A DNA stretch of 64,000 nucleotides from Corbicula japonica (GCA_038501625.1 JAZAYU010000012.1:8680001-8744000), one strand, 5' to 3'. Counted from the stretch's first letter, positions 9,374-21,799 are shown. The notes: generated by a model from the letters alone, not told the origin. Translations and numbers: made by a program.

Positions 9374-10980
9374 ACATTTGTGCTTTAACATTGTTTGATT
9401 TTTAAACATGTACCATTGTGAGGGTAATTTTTTTCTTTAAGTGAGAATCACAAAACATATAATTTTTAAAAGCAGTTTAAAGCAGCATAGAGCATTTATA
9501 TTTATGTTATTACTGGATTTAAATATACTTGTTTTATTTGTTCATGTACATATTATATCACATTAAGGATTTTTATTGACATATTTTTGTACATAATGAA
9601 CATTAATGACTTTTATGACATATATTTTCTAGCACACAATTCATTGTACATGGTTTGTGTAATTGTATTTCTTATCTTACATATACATGTAGTATGACCT
9701 CATCTTTTTCCCTGTTTTGAATAGTAGAAAATGCTGTTGTTTCTAACTGGTTCTTGTTTATTTTTGTTGTTGTTTATATCTTGTTTTCAGTGATTTTCAG
9801 TGATTCTGGATCATTTATGCACATAGATATTTTTTATTCATTTCTGTAGATCAGTTGTACAGCTGCATTTTCTTGCTTATTTTGCAGATAATATAGAGAA
9901 ATTTATATTTACACATGTGTTACATGTACAAATAACATATTACATGAGGTTAAGTTGGCATTTGAGTACACTTTGTCAATAATTAATATTTGCCAAAATC
10001 ATACATGTAGCCAGCATACTATTTTTGCTATAAATTAATGCAGAAGGAGTTTCATTTGATATCACTATTGTCAGACATTTTGAATAAGTTTCGGTGAACT
10101 TTTCATCAGAATTTGTAAATATAAGAATTTAATTGATAGTTTATCACATTTATCATGGTATAAAAAACATTTGGGTTGTTTTTTGTGTGCCCTGTAACAC
10201 TTACTTACAACAACCCAACTGTCTTTCATATACTGATGAACTTGATAAAATACAGATTCAGCCATTATATTTACACACCTTAATATTCACATTTCTTAAC
10301 AAAAGAATTTGTGATATCATTGTCTTTTAAGTAACTTTTGGAACCATCACACAAAAATATAGGACTTTTATTGTGGCCACATCTGAACCAAATGTTTTCC
10401 AATGCTATATGGAAACAGTACTTGTATGAAGAACAACTTTTATGGTAAAGAAGTTCAAGATGAGTGTAAATATTGATATTTTACGCAAATATTTACAAAA
10501 TATTTATGATGACATTTTAAAATGTTGATGATCAACTTTAAAATAATTTTGAACAGTCTTAATATATACTAGATTTTTATTCTGTACCAGTTTACTTGAT
10601 TGGGCCTTGAATGCATTAAAGATGATACTGGCTGATCATTGTTGTTCTTCATACATAAAAGTTGTTCTTCTTACATGTATAAATGATTTCTTATATAGAT
10701 ACATGTATTAACCTAACAAAAATGTAACAAACATTATTGTAACAATTACTGGTACACATACAATTTACATGTATTAGGTGCTAATTCATTTGTGCATGAT
10801 AACACAATATCAAATAGTGAAGTGCATCTGTATTTTGTTTAAATTAATGCTATAGATTGCTGTGTACTTCCACTTATGAATATTTGTGAATTGTATTATT
10901 TGGGCAAATATTAGAACATATTCCATATGAAATACATGTACATGAAGTGTGATTTTCATATTGTGCAAGTATAATGATTC
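9374..10980. other. AT-rich intergenic or long 3' UTR of gene A, no gene seen
   Basis: Rich in tacatgta and ttttat runs. No supported open frame and no recognised repeat. The polyadenylation site of gene A could be here, but no signal stands out. Confidence 0.35.
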
Positions 10981-11325
10981 ACCAGAACATGGTGTCACGT
11001 AGTTAGAATCCACTCTCTTACACTTTCGGCTCATTACATTCACCTCTGTTATAGGCTGGGACTACATTCAACTACTTTTACTTTAACTCAAAGAAATAGT
11101 TCGCCAATTACATTTACAATTGTTTGGGTTTCTTCTGTTTTAATGAAAGATAGTGAAGATTTCTGTCATTTGTTTTACCTAAAACTTTCAAATTCATAAT
11201 TATGACTGTATTAAATAAGGCTGTCGAGTTTGGTCAAAAATCTTGACATTGAGCCTTTCGCAGAGATGTAAAGTGAGTGTAAGGAACGACAACTCTGTGA
11301 AGGAGATTGGTTAGAATCTTCATGC
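10981..11325 (+). repeat. Dispersed repeat, inverted partner of 33716-34030
   Basis: cctctgttataggctgggactac, tttcattaaaac-type and acatctctgcgaaaggctca segments occur in reverse complement at 33.7-34.0 kb over about 300 bp with moderate divergence. Confidence 0.6.
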
Positions 11326-11781
11326 ACTATATCGAGCGCATCAAGGGAAAAGGAACTTTCGGACAATTCTTGAAATAAGGTCATAAAATTAAGCAGACAA
11401 CATTACTTATTATGCATTTTGTGGTAAAAATAGCATTATGTTGTCAAACTACTAAAAAAAAAAAACTCCAAGAAAATTAAAAGATAATCATAAGTTATTT
11501 CCATATACATTTATAACTAAAATTTAAAATAATTTTACCGAAGGTACTTTTTCCCGTGGCGTGCTCCATATTACCCACCATTTGGCCAAATCATTTTAAA
11601 GGCAGTACCTTACAGGAGTACCAACTGAATGCAATTTCGGGCTTATGTTTAACCAAGAAATACTTGAGGATAATTCTGCTCTTATAACAGCATATCCAGC
11701 GTAAATAATGATTCCTGATTTTTAAAATATGCCAGTTTGTGCCAGGATTGTAGAAAGGCTTTCATATCTGACTTAATTCTT

Positions 11782-11926
11782 TGGTCCATTGATATGAGTT
11801 AATCATTTATCACATGAGACTTGTGCAGATCCTCATCAGACTGCACAGATGTGAAGGCTGGTCTGGATCTACATGTACATTGGTTGCACTTGGGGTGTAA
11901 GCCTTGTCTTTGAATTAAATGGTTAA
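11782..11926 (+). mobile_element. TTAA MITE, right half only
   Basis: Only one hairpin (gcagatcctcatcagactgc ... gctggtctggatctaca) and a ggttaaatt end survive. Confidence 0.5.
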
Positions 11927-12124
11927 ATTGCTTTGTTAGCATATACATGTAATTATAGTATGATTTCTATTGTGTAAACATATTTTTAAATAGTAAAAGA
12001 GCAGTGCTTAAATACTATTTTGCCTTGATGTTTTCTTGAATAAAGCCTTAATGAGCATACAAGCTTTAAAAGGTTAACCAATTTGTGTGCTTGTCTGTTG
12101 TAAAGAAGCATGATTAATACTGTA

Positions 12125-12369
12125 TTAACCCTTTCCTCCATAGATACATCTTAAGGGCATGGGCAATCAATGTAGATCCAGATCAGCTGGACCATCTCTG
12201 CATCTGATCAGAATCTGCACTGTTTGCTTTTTGATTTATTAGGCTATTTCCGACCAAAAAGTATACAATGAAGATCCTGATCAGATGGCATGGATGTGCT
12301 GGTGGATCTGGATCTGCACTGTTAGCACATTTGATATAAGGCATATAAATATATCAAGGAAAGGGTTAT
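12125..12369 (+). mobile_element. TTAA MITE, near-complete
   Basis: Left end ttaaccctttcctccatag and right end aaggaaagggtta; both hairpins present. The short open frame across it is an artefact of the repeat. Confidence 0.75.
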
Positions 12370-12522
12370 CTGTGCTGCAACTTTTTGTTTGTTCAGCATC
12401 GTATGGGGCACATCAGGGGAAAGATAGTCTTGGTTGTATTTTTTCACATTATAGTTTGTCACAGGTTTCCACTTAAGCTTAACTTAAACCATTTGGTTCA
12501 TAGAGACCAATGCTCTGTAGTT

Positions 12523-12750
12523 TTAACACTTCTCCATATTTACACCTTTTATTGCATGGGTGTATGATGGTTTAGTTCCAGATCTGTCGTCACAAATGTG
12601 ATCAGATCTGCACTGTTTGCTTTTAGAGTCATTAAGTTATTTATTACCAAGAAAGGTACAGTATAGATCCTGATCAGACAGCACAGATATGCTGGCTGTG
12701 TACACTGTTGGCTCGTGCAATAAAGGTATATCTATGGAGTAAGGGATTAA
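12523..12750 (+). mobile_element. TTAA MITE, diverged
   Basis: Ends ttaacacttctccatattta and ctatggagtaagggattaa; the first hairpin is partly lost. Confidence 0.65.
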
Positions 12751-13212
12751 AAATGTGTGTCTGCTTCAGATAAATGATCAGCATCAGCCATGATTCAAAT
12801 GTTGGGCCCATGGCTTTCTTTCTATACAGTTGTACCTCAGCAAATGTCAAGAAGATTCTACTTTTGAGTACAATACATGTACCTCAGCAATATGCTTTAC
12901 CCAGATAAGTTGCCTTATGGAAAGCCATAATGAGGAAGATTTAAGTAAACTATCTATTACGGGTGTTGAATCGATCACCCATGACTTAGTCAGATTTTAA
13001 CATTATTTAATAGAAAAAATCACCATAATGAGATAATGTGTCAAATACAACATTTTTTGTCGCTACCTTGAAGGTCAAGGTCACAGTATGACCTTGAAGC
13101 AAAAACATGTCCTGCCCATAGGTGCAGGTTTGATTATGTCTGATTTTATCAATCTACACAATTTTCGAAATTCATCTCAATAGTTATATAACTAACCGTT
13201 TTTGTTGACATA

Positions 13213-13861
13213 TATTTGTGCGCAACAAGGACTTTTCTATATGTGCGATCTTCGTCCTTCGCGCACAACCCAGTTAGCATTCAAATCAATGCAGAAAATT
13301 TTCCTTCTTATGCCAGCGACCAGAATCCTGTCGTAACTTTTAATGGCTTCAAATAGTCGTTTAAACCTTACATATCTTTAAAAACTTACATACCTGGAAA
13401 GCTAATTCCAATTAGAATCAATATATGTGATACTTTTCAAGAAACTTGTTTGTTTATTATGAAAAAGACTTATAAACCTCCACACATGTCAGCAGTTTTT
13501 ATGTTACTCCGCTATAACTTTATCTGACTGTTTAGTGTATCGATTTATAAAAGGGACGTTTTCATTGGTTAGCACATTAAAATCTACATGTAAACGGCAT
13601 AAACAATAGTAAGTTTATATGTTTAATTTGTGGAATATTTTTTTTATTTGATTGATACTTTAGAGAATAGTTATGTTTTATAACAACAAATGAACTTAGC
13701 AGTGCTAAAATTTTCAAGTTGTAGTGAAAAAATGGGAATTTAAAGCAGTGCGATCTCCACCACAGTTTTGAACGTAACTGCTTGAGACGTAAAGGACAGA
13801 CATCTGTAAAAAGTCAGTATGATAATGGGTCTGTGCTTGCAGTCGAATTATTGAGACTACC
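13213..13861 (+). repeat. Block duplicated upstream of both zinc-finger genes, copy B
   Basis: Partner of 2600-3091. The terminal 110 bp (13752-13861) are nearly identical to 2983-3091 (four differences including one indel), although the preceding part has diverged and gained an insertion. It ends about 840 bp before the gene B start codon. Confidence 0.6.
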
Positions 13862-14704
13862 ATTTGGGTAGCATCGCCCGTCTTTGACAGTCTCTTGTTT
13901 GGACAAGAGACAGTATATCAGAACAGAACATATTGTGACCCAGAAGCTAGTATTAGAGGAATAAATAAGTTGACTGTTTCATTGGTCATGTCTCTACGTC
14001 AGTAGACAAGGGACAGTAGTAAATCAATTTTGTCTGGCGGTTATAGCTGCCAGAGATGGTGGTTATCGCTGCCCGAGATCCCTTAAGCAAGTTTGAGTTA
14101 TGTTTCCTTGCAATGTAGTATTCCCAACGTTTGCAGGTAAATTATATGCTTCTGGAGATTAAAATTGTTTATAAATCAGTTAGGTGTATGATTTGATAAT
14201 TAAAACATTCCAAATTGCATGATGCAAGTATTTTGTTAAACTTTGCATTTTATCGCAACAATGTTGCTGATAGCAATTTTATGCCACTTAACCTGGTCAC
14301 TGAATAAATACCATCCATATCACATTCCAGAGGCTTTGGTTTAATGTAGTTGTAAGCTGTACCTCTTTTGTTTATCATAAACATTGCATATTCACACTGA
14401 AATGAAAAGTCTAAATCTGTTGTTTTTGTCCAGAATTATCAGTATGCTTACTGAATAACAAGCTGGTGAGAAGATTTAAAAAGTAGATAAGGACAGCAAA
14501 ATGACGTCATGCTACAGCGAATCAGACGCCTCATGGTACAACAGTCGTTCATTTACTGACAACGATTGAGTAGCCTAGGAGTCTAAGGAACCGCTTGATA
14601 AGTTTGGAACGGTCTAAACGGCTTTTAGGAGAAATTGTTAATTATTTCCGTTTCCTGTTCGCCAAAACAACAACAACAACAAATTAGAGGAGTATGTAGC
14701 CAAA
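13862..14704 (+). promoter_or_regulatory. 5' flank / 5' UTR region of zinc-finger gene B
   Basis: No repeat or open frame seen. A (caa)n-type stretch (aacaacaacaacaacaaa) lies about 25-40 bp before the ATG. No TATA box or initiator can be assigned with confidence. Confidence 0.3.
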
Positions 14705-15785
14705 ATGTTGACTATATTCGCAGAAACTACGACAATCTTATCGGCAGAGTTTATTTCACATTTCAAAGGCGAAGATTTAAATGTTATTTTGTCGTTATTA
14801 TGTGAAAATGCAGGCGTTACCTGTCGGTCGACGGAAACTTCTGTCAGTATTTCAGGACACTGGGATAAAGTTATTCAAGCTCATGTGTATTTATTAGATG
14901 CTCATCACCTCAGAATTGTTAGTGACAGAAATGATGATAAGAACGGGATGATCAATGCGCACACTGAAAAATGTGTACAACCAAAAATCAGTGATGGTGA
15001 CAGCTGTGACCTGGTTTCTGTTAAACAAGAGCAGCCTGTGAAAGAACAAGAATGCTCAGCACAAATTAATTCTGAAGACAAAACTGGCAATAGCTTTGAA
15101 AACTTTGTTGATGTCAAGGTTGAATGGAATGCAGCAGCAATGGATGAAGATACAGACATTGATGAGAGCTATATACAATCTAATTCTCCTGATAGTCATA
15201 CTGTTTTCAACCATCAGTATGCTGAAGTTGAAATTGTTAAGGAACATAAAAAACCTTTGAAATGTAAGAAAATCAAGCAAAAGACTAAAGCCAAAAAACA
15301 AAAGCTAAAAAGAAGTGAAACAGATTCAACAAATGAATACAAGTGTTTGAAATGCAGTTATGTTGGAATGAATTTTAAAAATTTCAGAGAGCATACAATA
15401 CGAATTCATTCATCGAGATATTCCTGTGATTTGTGTGAAAGAAAGTTTGGCTACCAGAAAGATCTGCAGTACCATGTCAAACATACTCATTTATCTACCA
15501 CCTATTTCTGTAACATTTGTAACAGAAGTTTTAAGCATGAAAGTTCTCGCTCTTTGCATATGAAGATCCACGAAGAAAGTTTTGTGAGACCTGAATGTGA
15601 TATTTGTAATAAACATTTTACAAACAAATATCTACTTAAAGCTCATATCAACAGTGAACATTTGGGTAAAAAGAAGTCATTCCCATGCAATATTTGTCAA
15701 GAGGTTTTTCCACGGAAAGATTCAATGCTTTCTCATCAAAATGCTGTCCATGATAGACCAAAAACTTTTGTGTGTGACATCTGTG
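14705..15785 (+). CDS. Zinc-finger gene B, coding exon 1
   Basis: The ATG has A at -3 (ccaaaATG). Encodes residues 1-360 plus one base, ending within finger 6 at CDICG. The donor is g|gtaagc. The frame reads on into intron sequence to 15892, but without finger histidines. Confidence 0.85.
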
Positions 15786-18700
15786 GTAAGCACTGGCTAT
15801 TTTATTATTACTGCTCAGGTGTTATTTTTAACACAAAAGTGTCAGCATTTTTCATTTTTATAACACTAAAGCAGCCACTAACAGAGGTGTAGAATTCCAC
15901 TCGACCGCTCGCCATGGCGAGTAAATGATCCGTTGGGTCCAGTGAAGCGGCCGAAACACTCGACCGACCTGGCGAGCAAATTTTTTAGCAAAGCACATGT
16001 GTTTTCTTCGGACAAATGAAATATTTTCACTTTCTTTACAAAATACAATGCGATTTCCGGTATTTCGGTCGATTTCCGGTGTATTTGGAACGTTTCTGAC
16101 GTAAAGGTAACAGCAGCGATTTATTTTTATCCTCGTTGGGTTTCCCAAATCAGAACAAGGCTGCAAGTACACATATTTTCCTGCTATATGTCAAAATGAC
16201 GAAACAAATGTAGATAACGTTTTTTACACAATGTAGAGCGAGCGAGACAGTAAGAAAGAGATAGAACGAATACAAAAACGAAAATTGCAACAGAAAGAGT
16301 ATTTGGGTCACCCGATTTACCGAAATCAACCGAATTACCGAAATCAACCGAAATCAAGCGGGAATTACCGAAATCAACTTTATAAATTCATTTTTCCCCG
16401 TTATTAATGCTTATTTTAATAATTATTGTGATTATAAAATGAATATTTATGAAAATAAAGATGATTCAATTCAGAAATTTGATTTGAAATTGTAAAAATG
16501 ACCGTAGATGTGCGTACTAACATAACGTTGTATGCCACAATCCGAAATCGGCGAGTTAACTTCCTATTTATATATTAAGTATGGCTTAAATCTGAAATAG
16601 ATTGTTATAAATCAAAAATATGATCATATTGACGTCTTAATACGTTTGTATTTATTAAATTTTCGTAAAACTTTTTCCAAAAGCAAGCGAGCGAATATCC
16701 GAAAGCGGGTCGCAAAGAGATACCGAACTACCGAAGGCGACTTTTTAAATTCATTTATCCCAGTTATTAGTTCCTTTTTTATTAATTGTGAATTCATAAG
16801 CAATGTTTATTAAAATTTAAGATGATTTAATTCAGAATTTCATTTGAAATTGCAAAATTATATATGCGTATTAACGTATAAGTCTCATATCGAAATCGAC
16901 TTGTAAACGTAATATTCATATCCCAAATAAAGCGTTAATCTTTAATAAATTGTTCTCAAAATTTTAAACAAAATGCCTAAAAGTTTGAATATGAATAAGC
17001 TATAAATGTAATAAAGTTACATAAATCGTATCGGGATATACGCAAATTACCGTAAATATGAAGGTATAGAGTGAATATTATTATAACGTATATAATAATT
17101 AAATAGTACGATGTGACTAATTACTGCTATGTAGGCTGTAAATGATTATTTTACAAAAAATACATACAACACAAAAACAGAAAAAAATAATTTTTACAGC
17201 GCTGATGTTTAAGGTAAGATCTGCGGGCTGTGTATTGACACAACAATTAATCACACAATACCTGCGTCCAACAACAGACTACGGCGTTCATGTGATTAAT
17301 TACTGTGTCATCACACAGCACTGCTATATATGTAGGCTGTAAATGATTATTTTACAAATAATACATACAACACAAAACAGAAAAGAATCATTTTACAGCA
17401 TGATTTCATACAATGAAAATAAAAGTCGGTGCATATTTAATGCGACGGCCGTTCGGACTGCCGAACGTCCTATCCGACTATACAGAAAAGAATAATTTTA
17501 CAGCGCTGATGTTTAAGGTAAGATCTGCCGGCTGTGTATTGACACAGCAATTAATCACACAATACCTGCGTCCAACAACAGACTACAGCGTTCATGTGAT
17601 TAATTACTGTGTCATCACACAGCACTACCTATGTAGGCTGTAAATGATTATTTTACAAATAATACATACAACACGAAACAGAAAAGAATCATTTGTACAG
17701 CATGATTTCATACAATGAAAAATAAAGTCGGTGCATATTTAATGCGAGGGCCGTTCGGACTGCCGAACGTCCTATCCAACTATACAGCACTGCTATGTAG
17801 GCTGTAAATGATTATTTTACAAATAATACAAACAACACAAAACAGAAAAGAATCATTTTTACAGCATGTTTTCATACAATGAAAAAAAAGTCGGTGCATA
17901 TTTACTGCCGAACGTCCTATCCGACTATACAGAAAAGAATCATTATTACAGCGCTGATGTTTAAGGTAAGGTCTGTCGGCTGTGTATTGACACAGCAATT
18001 AATCACACAATACCTGCGTCCATAAACAGACTACGGCGTTCATGCAATTAACTACTGTGTCATCACACAGCACTGCAATCTGTCTCAATGTTATTGTTGT
18101 CCGTCTTTTGTGTGTGCGTTTTGTCATTGGTTTTTGTCCGCTTATAGGTCATTGTCACTGTTCGCACGTTCACTTTCCGTTTTTTCCGACCACATAATAT
18201 TGATCGATGGTTCCTGCACACTGACTGATCTGCCACACACAACTCTTGTGAATGCGGACGACAGTTCGTTATTTAACTGGGGTGGAAAGTACGAGTTAAT
18301 TGGCTGACTGATGGCGGCGCTCAGGGCGTAGAAATGCGCCATATATAATATAAAATACATTTATAATAAAATATTTTAAAAAAGAACTTATGTTGCTGAC
18401 GTCATGACCGCGCACAGCTGCCAAGAGCTCGCGTTAACAAATCGATATTACTGTAGGGTCTATAAATTTACAGGTTACGAATTTCGAATTTTTGAGCATT
18501 TTATAACGAACCTTGATGTAATTTCATGTAAATCTTATTTAAATAATCTCCCACCAGCATTTATCATATATTATTGGCAACCTGTCGTACCTATAACTTT
18601 TTTCAGGGGCGTAGTAAGCCTATACATGTATTCATGCAGATTTATTATTATGCTATAGACGGTTAGGGATCTTGCAATCTCCCCGTCCACTAAGAAAAGT

Positions 18701-21700
18701 TTTAAAACGATGATATTAGAATCTGTCTGGTGTATTCCGGACATTCCTTGGTGATTCGTGTGGATTCAGCCGAGTACTCGGATATAAGCAGTTGCACGCC
18801 TGTATAATATTATAATTTTAATATTACGAAGTTAGTTTTTGCAATTTTCTCCTAAATTTTTTCTCTTATTCTATACCCGAGTAACAGTCCAATGATGACG
18901 AAGCACAAACAGGATGATCTGTCAAGTTCATCGAAAACGGACTGCTTCTCAAGGCAGCGATGACAGATCATAATTATCATTATGATTGGGCATTATATAC
19001 CTTTCATAATCTATTGCTGCATAATAACAAAGATACTATTCTTCCAATGATAATTAATCTTCATAAAGAACAATCTTTTCAATATTGTTTTTCTCTTATA
19101 ACAATTAGATATCATACAGAAGTGATTTTGTTAAATAAAATTATGAAATCAGTATTTGCAATTAAGCTCCCTCATTATACAAAAAAAACAAAGACTTTTA
19201 TTTGCGCTAGTAAAAATACACACGATGAGAACGCTTTCGCTATTATTTTTTAGCAAGTTTTACTAAAATTTAATGAACATAAACTTATTAAGGAGTCAGT
19301 ATCAACACATTTTATCTTTATCAATTTATTCGAGATCGGCGCTATATTTATGACATAAATATGAAGTTTTCAAGCCGATTTCGGTATGTAACGTTATAAG
19401 TAAGTACGCATATCTACGGTCATTTTTACGAGTCCAATGAATTTTCTGATTTGAAAAAATCTACGTTTTTAATGAACATTCATAATATTATCACAATTAA
19501 TAAATAATGTATCACTTATAACTGGGGAAAATGAATTTAAAAGTCGATTTCGGTAGTTCGGTATCTCTTTGCGACCCGCTTTCGGAAATTCGCCCGCTGA
19601 CTTTTTGAGCAAGTTTTAAGGAAATTTAATGAAAAAAAACACGTATATTAACATATCAGTATGAAAATTTTTTTGATTTATAGCAATCTATTTCAGATTT
19701 ACGCCATACTTAATATATAAATAGGAAGTTAACTCGCCGATTTCGGTTTGTGGCATACAACGTTATATGTTAGTACGCACATCTACGGTCATTTTTACAA
19801 TTTCAAATCAAATTTCTGAATTGAATCATCTATATTTTCATAAATATTCATTTTATAATCATAAATAAGCATTAATAACGGGGAAAAATGAATTTATAAA
19901 GTTGATTTCGGTAATTCCTGCTTGATTTCGGTTGATTTCGGTAATTCGATTGATTTCGGTAAATCGGGTGACCGAGAGTATTTTATTTATTAATTTATGG
20001 GCGAGTGCACTTACTCATTCACTCGACCGGCAAGGCGATTGGGTCAAAGAAAATTTCTACACCTCTGACTAAAAAAATTACGTTCAAAATGATTTTAATG
20101 TGATGTTAATCATTATTTACTTTTGCAATGTTTGGAAGGTTGTTGATATAAGCATGTTTTAGTGATCTTTTGTCACAGATGTATTTTTTTTGCAGGTAAA
20201 GCTTTCCATGACAACAGTAGTCTCAAGAATCACAAGCATCAGCATGATGAGATACCCCAGTATCAGTGTGAAATATGCAACAAGACCTTCAAACAGAGGG
20301 GCTGTTATTCTGCCCACAAGAAGACTCACAGTGATCGTAAAGACTACATCTGCTGTACATGTGGAAAAGGTTCGTTAACCTTTTACTCCATTTATATGCA
20401 TTTTTACTCGTTTGCGACAAGTGTTGATCCAGATCAGCTGGCACATCTGAGTTGTCTGAATCAAGATCTGCACTGTTCACCTTTCGGTTTGAAATAACCT
20501 TATTTATCAAAGAGCAAACAGTGCAGATCCTGATCAGATGGCACAGATATGCCAGCTGACCTGGATCTGCACTGTTCCCCTATGCCATAAACCTATGCCT
20601 ATACATTAACAGTACAAGACATATTAATTTCTTTCATTTATTTAAGTCGAGGCACTAATCACCATGAGGGATGCAAGATTTCCAGAAATTGAGTGTGTTT
20701 GGGGTAGCCTTTGGTTAGTTACAAGATAATTTCCAACTTTCTGGCTAAAATCCCTATGAAAATTTAAAAATTGCTGCCTAGAAAGTGGGTTCGAGCAACC
20801 CCACTGAATCCCTTCTGGATCTGCCCCTCAGGAGGGTGTTAGATTGCTCAAACACTAACACTCTCCCAGTATCAGAAGGATCCAGAGTTCAAGTTCCAAT
20901 CTGCCTAAAGTTTGTTTAACTCTCTGACCTCTGGCCCCCTACTAGGAACTTTGCATCACTTTATGGTCAAGTCTGTGACTCATGCATTTTTTTTAAACCA
21001 ATTCTCGTATGTTATTAAATGTTTAACATGATCTTTTGTCAGTTTTTCATTCGGCATACATCATGACACTTTGAACATATGCATACATAATTAACCCTTT
21101 ACTCCACATATACACCTTATTACCCATGTGTGACCAGTGTACCTCCATAGATACACCTTTATTGTGTGGGCGAACAGTTTAGATCCAGATCAGCTGATCA
21201 GATCTGCACTGGTCACACATGCAGATTTTGGTCCGAAATAACAAATCAAAAAGCGAACAGTGCATATCCTGATCAGATGGCATGGTTGTACAGGCTGATC
21301 TGGATCTACACTTATCACACTTAAGTAAAAAACATACTTATGGAGGAACAGGTTAAATCTATTATATACATGTACTTATTTACAGGATTCAATCAGCGGC
21401 CATCACTAACACGTCATGAACGTATACACAGTGGTGAGAAACCTTACAAGTGCACCCTCTGCAATAGTGAGTTCGGTGACTACTCAATTATTCGAAGACA
21501 CATGATCCTTCTTCATAAACGAGAAAAGGAATCAAAATACTGGATGGGAGATGTTATATTTACCTCTAAGAAGAAACCGAAAATAGCTAAAGCTGAACCA
21601 GTTAGTGCCACGTGTTTGGATCTTTCTTCTGATTTGTCTGCTAAAGCTGATGTGATAAAAAATGAAAGTGTAACTCAGGACAACAAATCATGCAGTGAAA

Positions 21701-21726
21701 ATAACATGGTTTTACATGCAAATTGA
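14705..21726 (+). CDS. C2H2 zinc-finger protein B, 9 fingers; three coding exons
   Basis: Join 14705-15785, 20196-20369, 21386-21726: 1,596 nt, 531 residues. Both introns are phase 1. Order: N-terminal module matching gene A (MLTIFAETTTILSAEF..., G-x-W near 51-53); two SUMO-type motifs, VKQE (106-109) and VKVE (137-140); acidic MDEDTDIDES (146-155); a strongly basic Lys-rich stretch (181-203) suited to nuclear import; fingers 1-4 (from C214), finger 5 (C328), fingers 6-8 across the splice sites, finger 9 (C441 to about 462); and one W-x-G-D unit (WMGDVIF... from W471). There is a single four-finger cassette where gene A has two. Probable nuclear DNA-binding protein; target unknown. Confidence 0.88.
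16310..16620 (+). repeat. Left arm of internal inverted repeat
   Basis: Contains serial ttaccgaaatcaacc motifs, then ttcatttttccccgttatta and cggcgagttaacttcctatt. All recur in reverse complement at 19690-19975. Diverged related sequence continues inward on both sides (16.7-17.0 and 19.3-19.6 kb). Confidence 0.75.
17130..18080 (+). repeat. About 300-bp satellite, three main units plus a partial
   Basis: The marker gatgtttaaggtaagatctg occurs near 17205, 17506 and 17954; the second interval contains an extra partial unit (tgtaggctgtaaatgattat near 17797). Each unit includes inverted motifs (ttaatcacacaata / gtgattaattactgtg). The repeated short frames (MFKVRSAGCVLTQQ...) are a by-product. Confidence 0.75.
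19690..19975 (-). repeat. Right arm of internal inverted repeat
   Basis: Reverse complement of the arm at 16.3 kb with few differences, separated by about 3 kb. The two arms could form a large stem in the intron RNA of gene B. Confidence 0.75.
20196..20369 (+). CDS. Zinc-finger gene B, coding exon 2 (174 nt)
   Basis: Acceptor ttttttgcag. Encodes KAFHDNSSLKNHKHQH (end of finger 6), CEICNKTF...HKKTH (finger 7) and CCTCGKG (start of finger 8). The donor is gttcgt, weaker than that of gene A, and the TTAA of a MITE overlaps its sixth base. Confidence 0.85.
20375..20612 (+). mobile_element. TTAA MITE at the 5' edge of intron 2, gene B
   Basis: TTAA at 20375-20378 begins six bases into the intron, directly abutting the splice donor. 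Both hairpins are intact, with a degraded right end (catacattaac). Confidence 0.7.
20613..21090. other. Middle of intron 2, gene B
   Basis: Intronic sequence between the two MITEs; no repeat or frame recognised. Confidence 0.4.
21091..21356 (+). mobile_element. TTAA MITE at the 3' edge of intron 2, gene B
   Basis: ttaaccctttactccacata to tatggaggaacaggttaa, with a duplicated start (a second ctccatagatacacctttat at about 21153). Its right end is only 29 bp from the exon 3 acceptor. Confidence 0.75.
21386..21726 (+). CDS. Zinc-finger gene B, coding exon 3
   Basis: Acceptor atttacag. Encodes FNQRPSLTRHERIH and a classic SGEKPYKC linker, finger 9 (CTLCNSEF...HMILLH), one W-M-G-D-V unit and a short Ser/Lys/Asp-rich tail. 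The stop is the TGA at 21724-21726. A Helentron-like element begins within about 10 bp of the stop. Confidence 0.85.
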
Positions 21727-21799
21727 TAATTATGTTTTCCCCTCTCTGGGGGAGACATGGTTTTTGCCCTGTCCGTCTGTCTGTCGGTCCATCTGTCCG

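Larger units (their letters stand above)
15882..20067 (+). mobile_element. 4.2-kb TIR element filling intron 1 of gene B (hAT-like ends)
   Basis: Terminal repeats cagaggtgtagaa / ttctacacctctg flanked by the direct repeat ACTAA (15877-15881, 20068-20072). CAG-starting termini are typical of hAT; a 5-bp duplication is atypical but known for some hAT-related groups. No transposase frame is visible. Inside are long inverted arms (about 16310-16620 versus 19690-19975) and an about 300-bp satellite (17.1-18.1 kb). Short frames at 18404 and 18960 match nothing I know. Confidence 0.7.

Noticed and set aside
17142..17643. Paired frames MIILQKI... and MKIKVGA... sharing a 40-residue stretch
   Set aside because: They are the same satellite unit read in register, without initiator conservation.
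18960..19253. 97-residue frame inside the intron-1 element
   Set aside because: No domain, low complexity and AT-rich; kept only as a note in the element entry.
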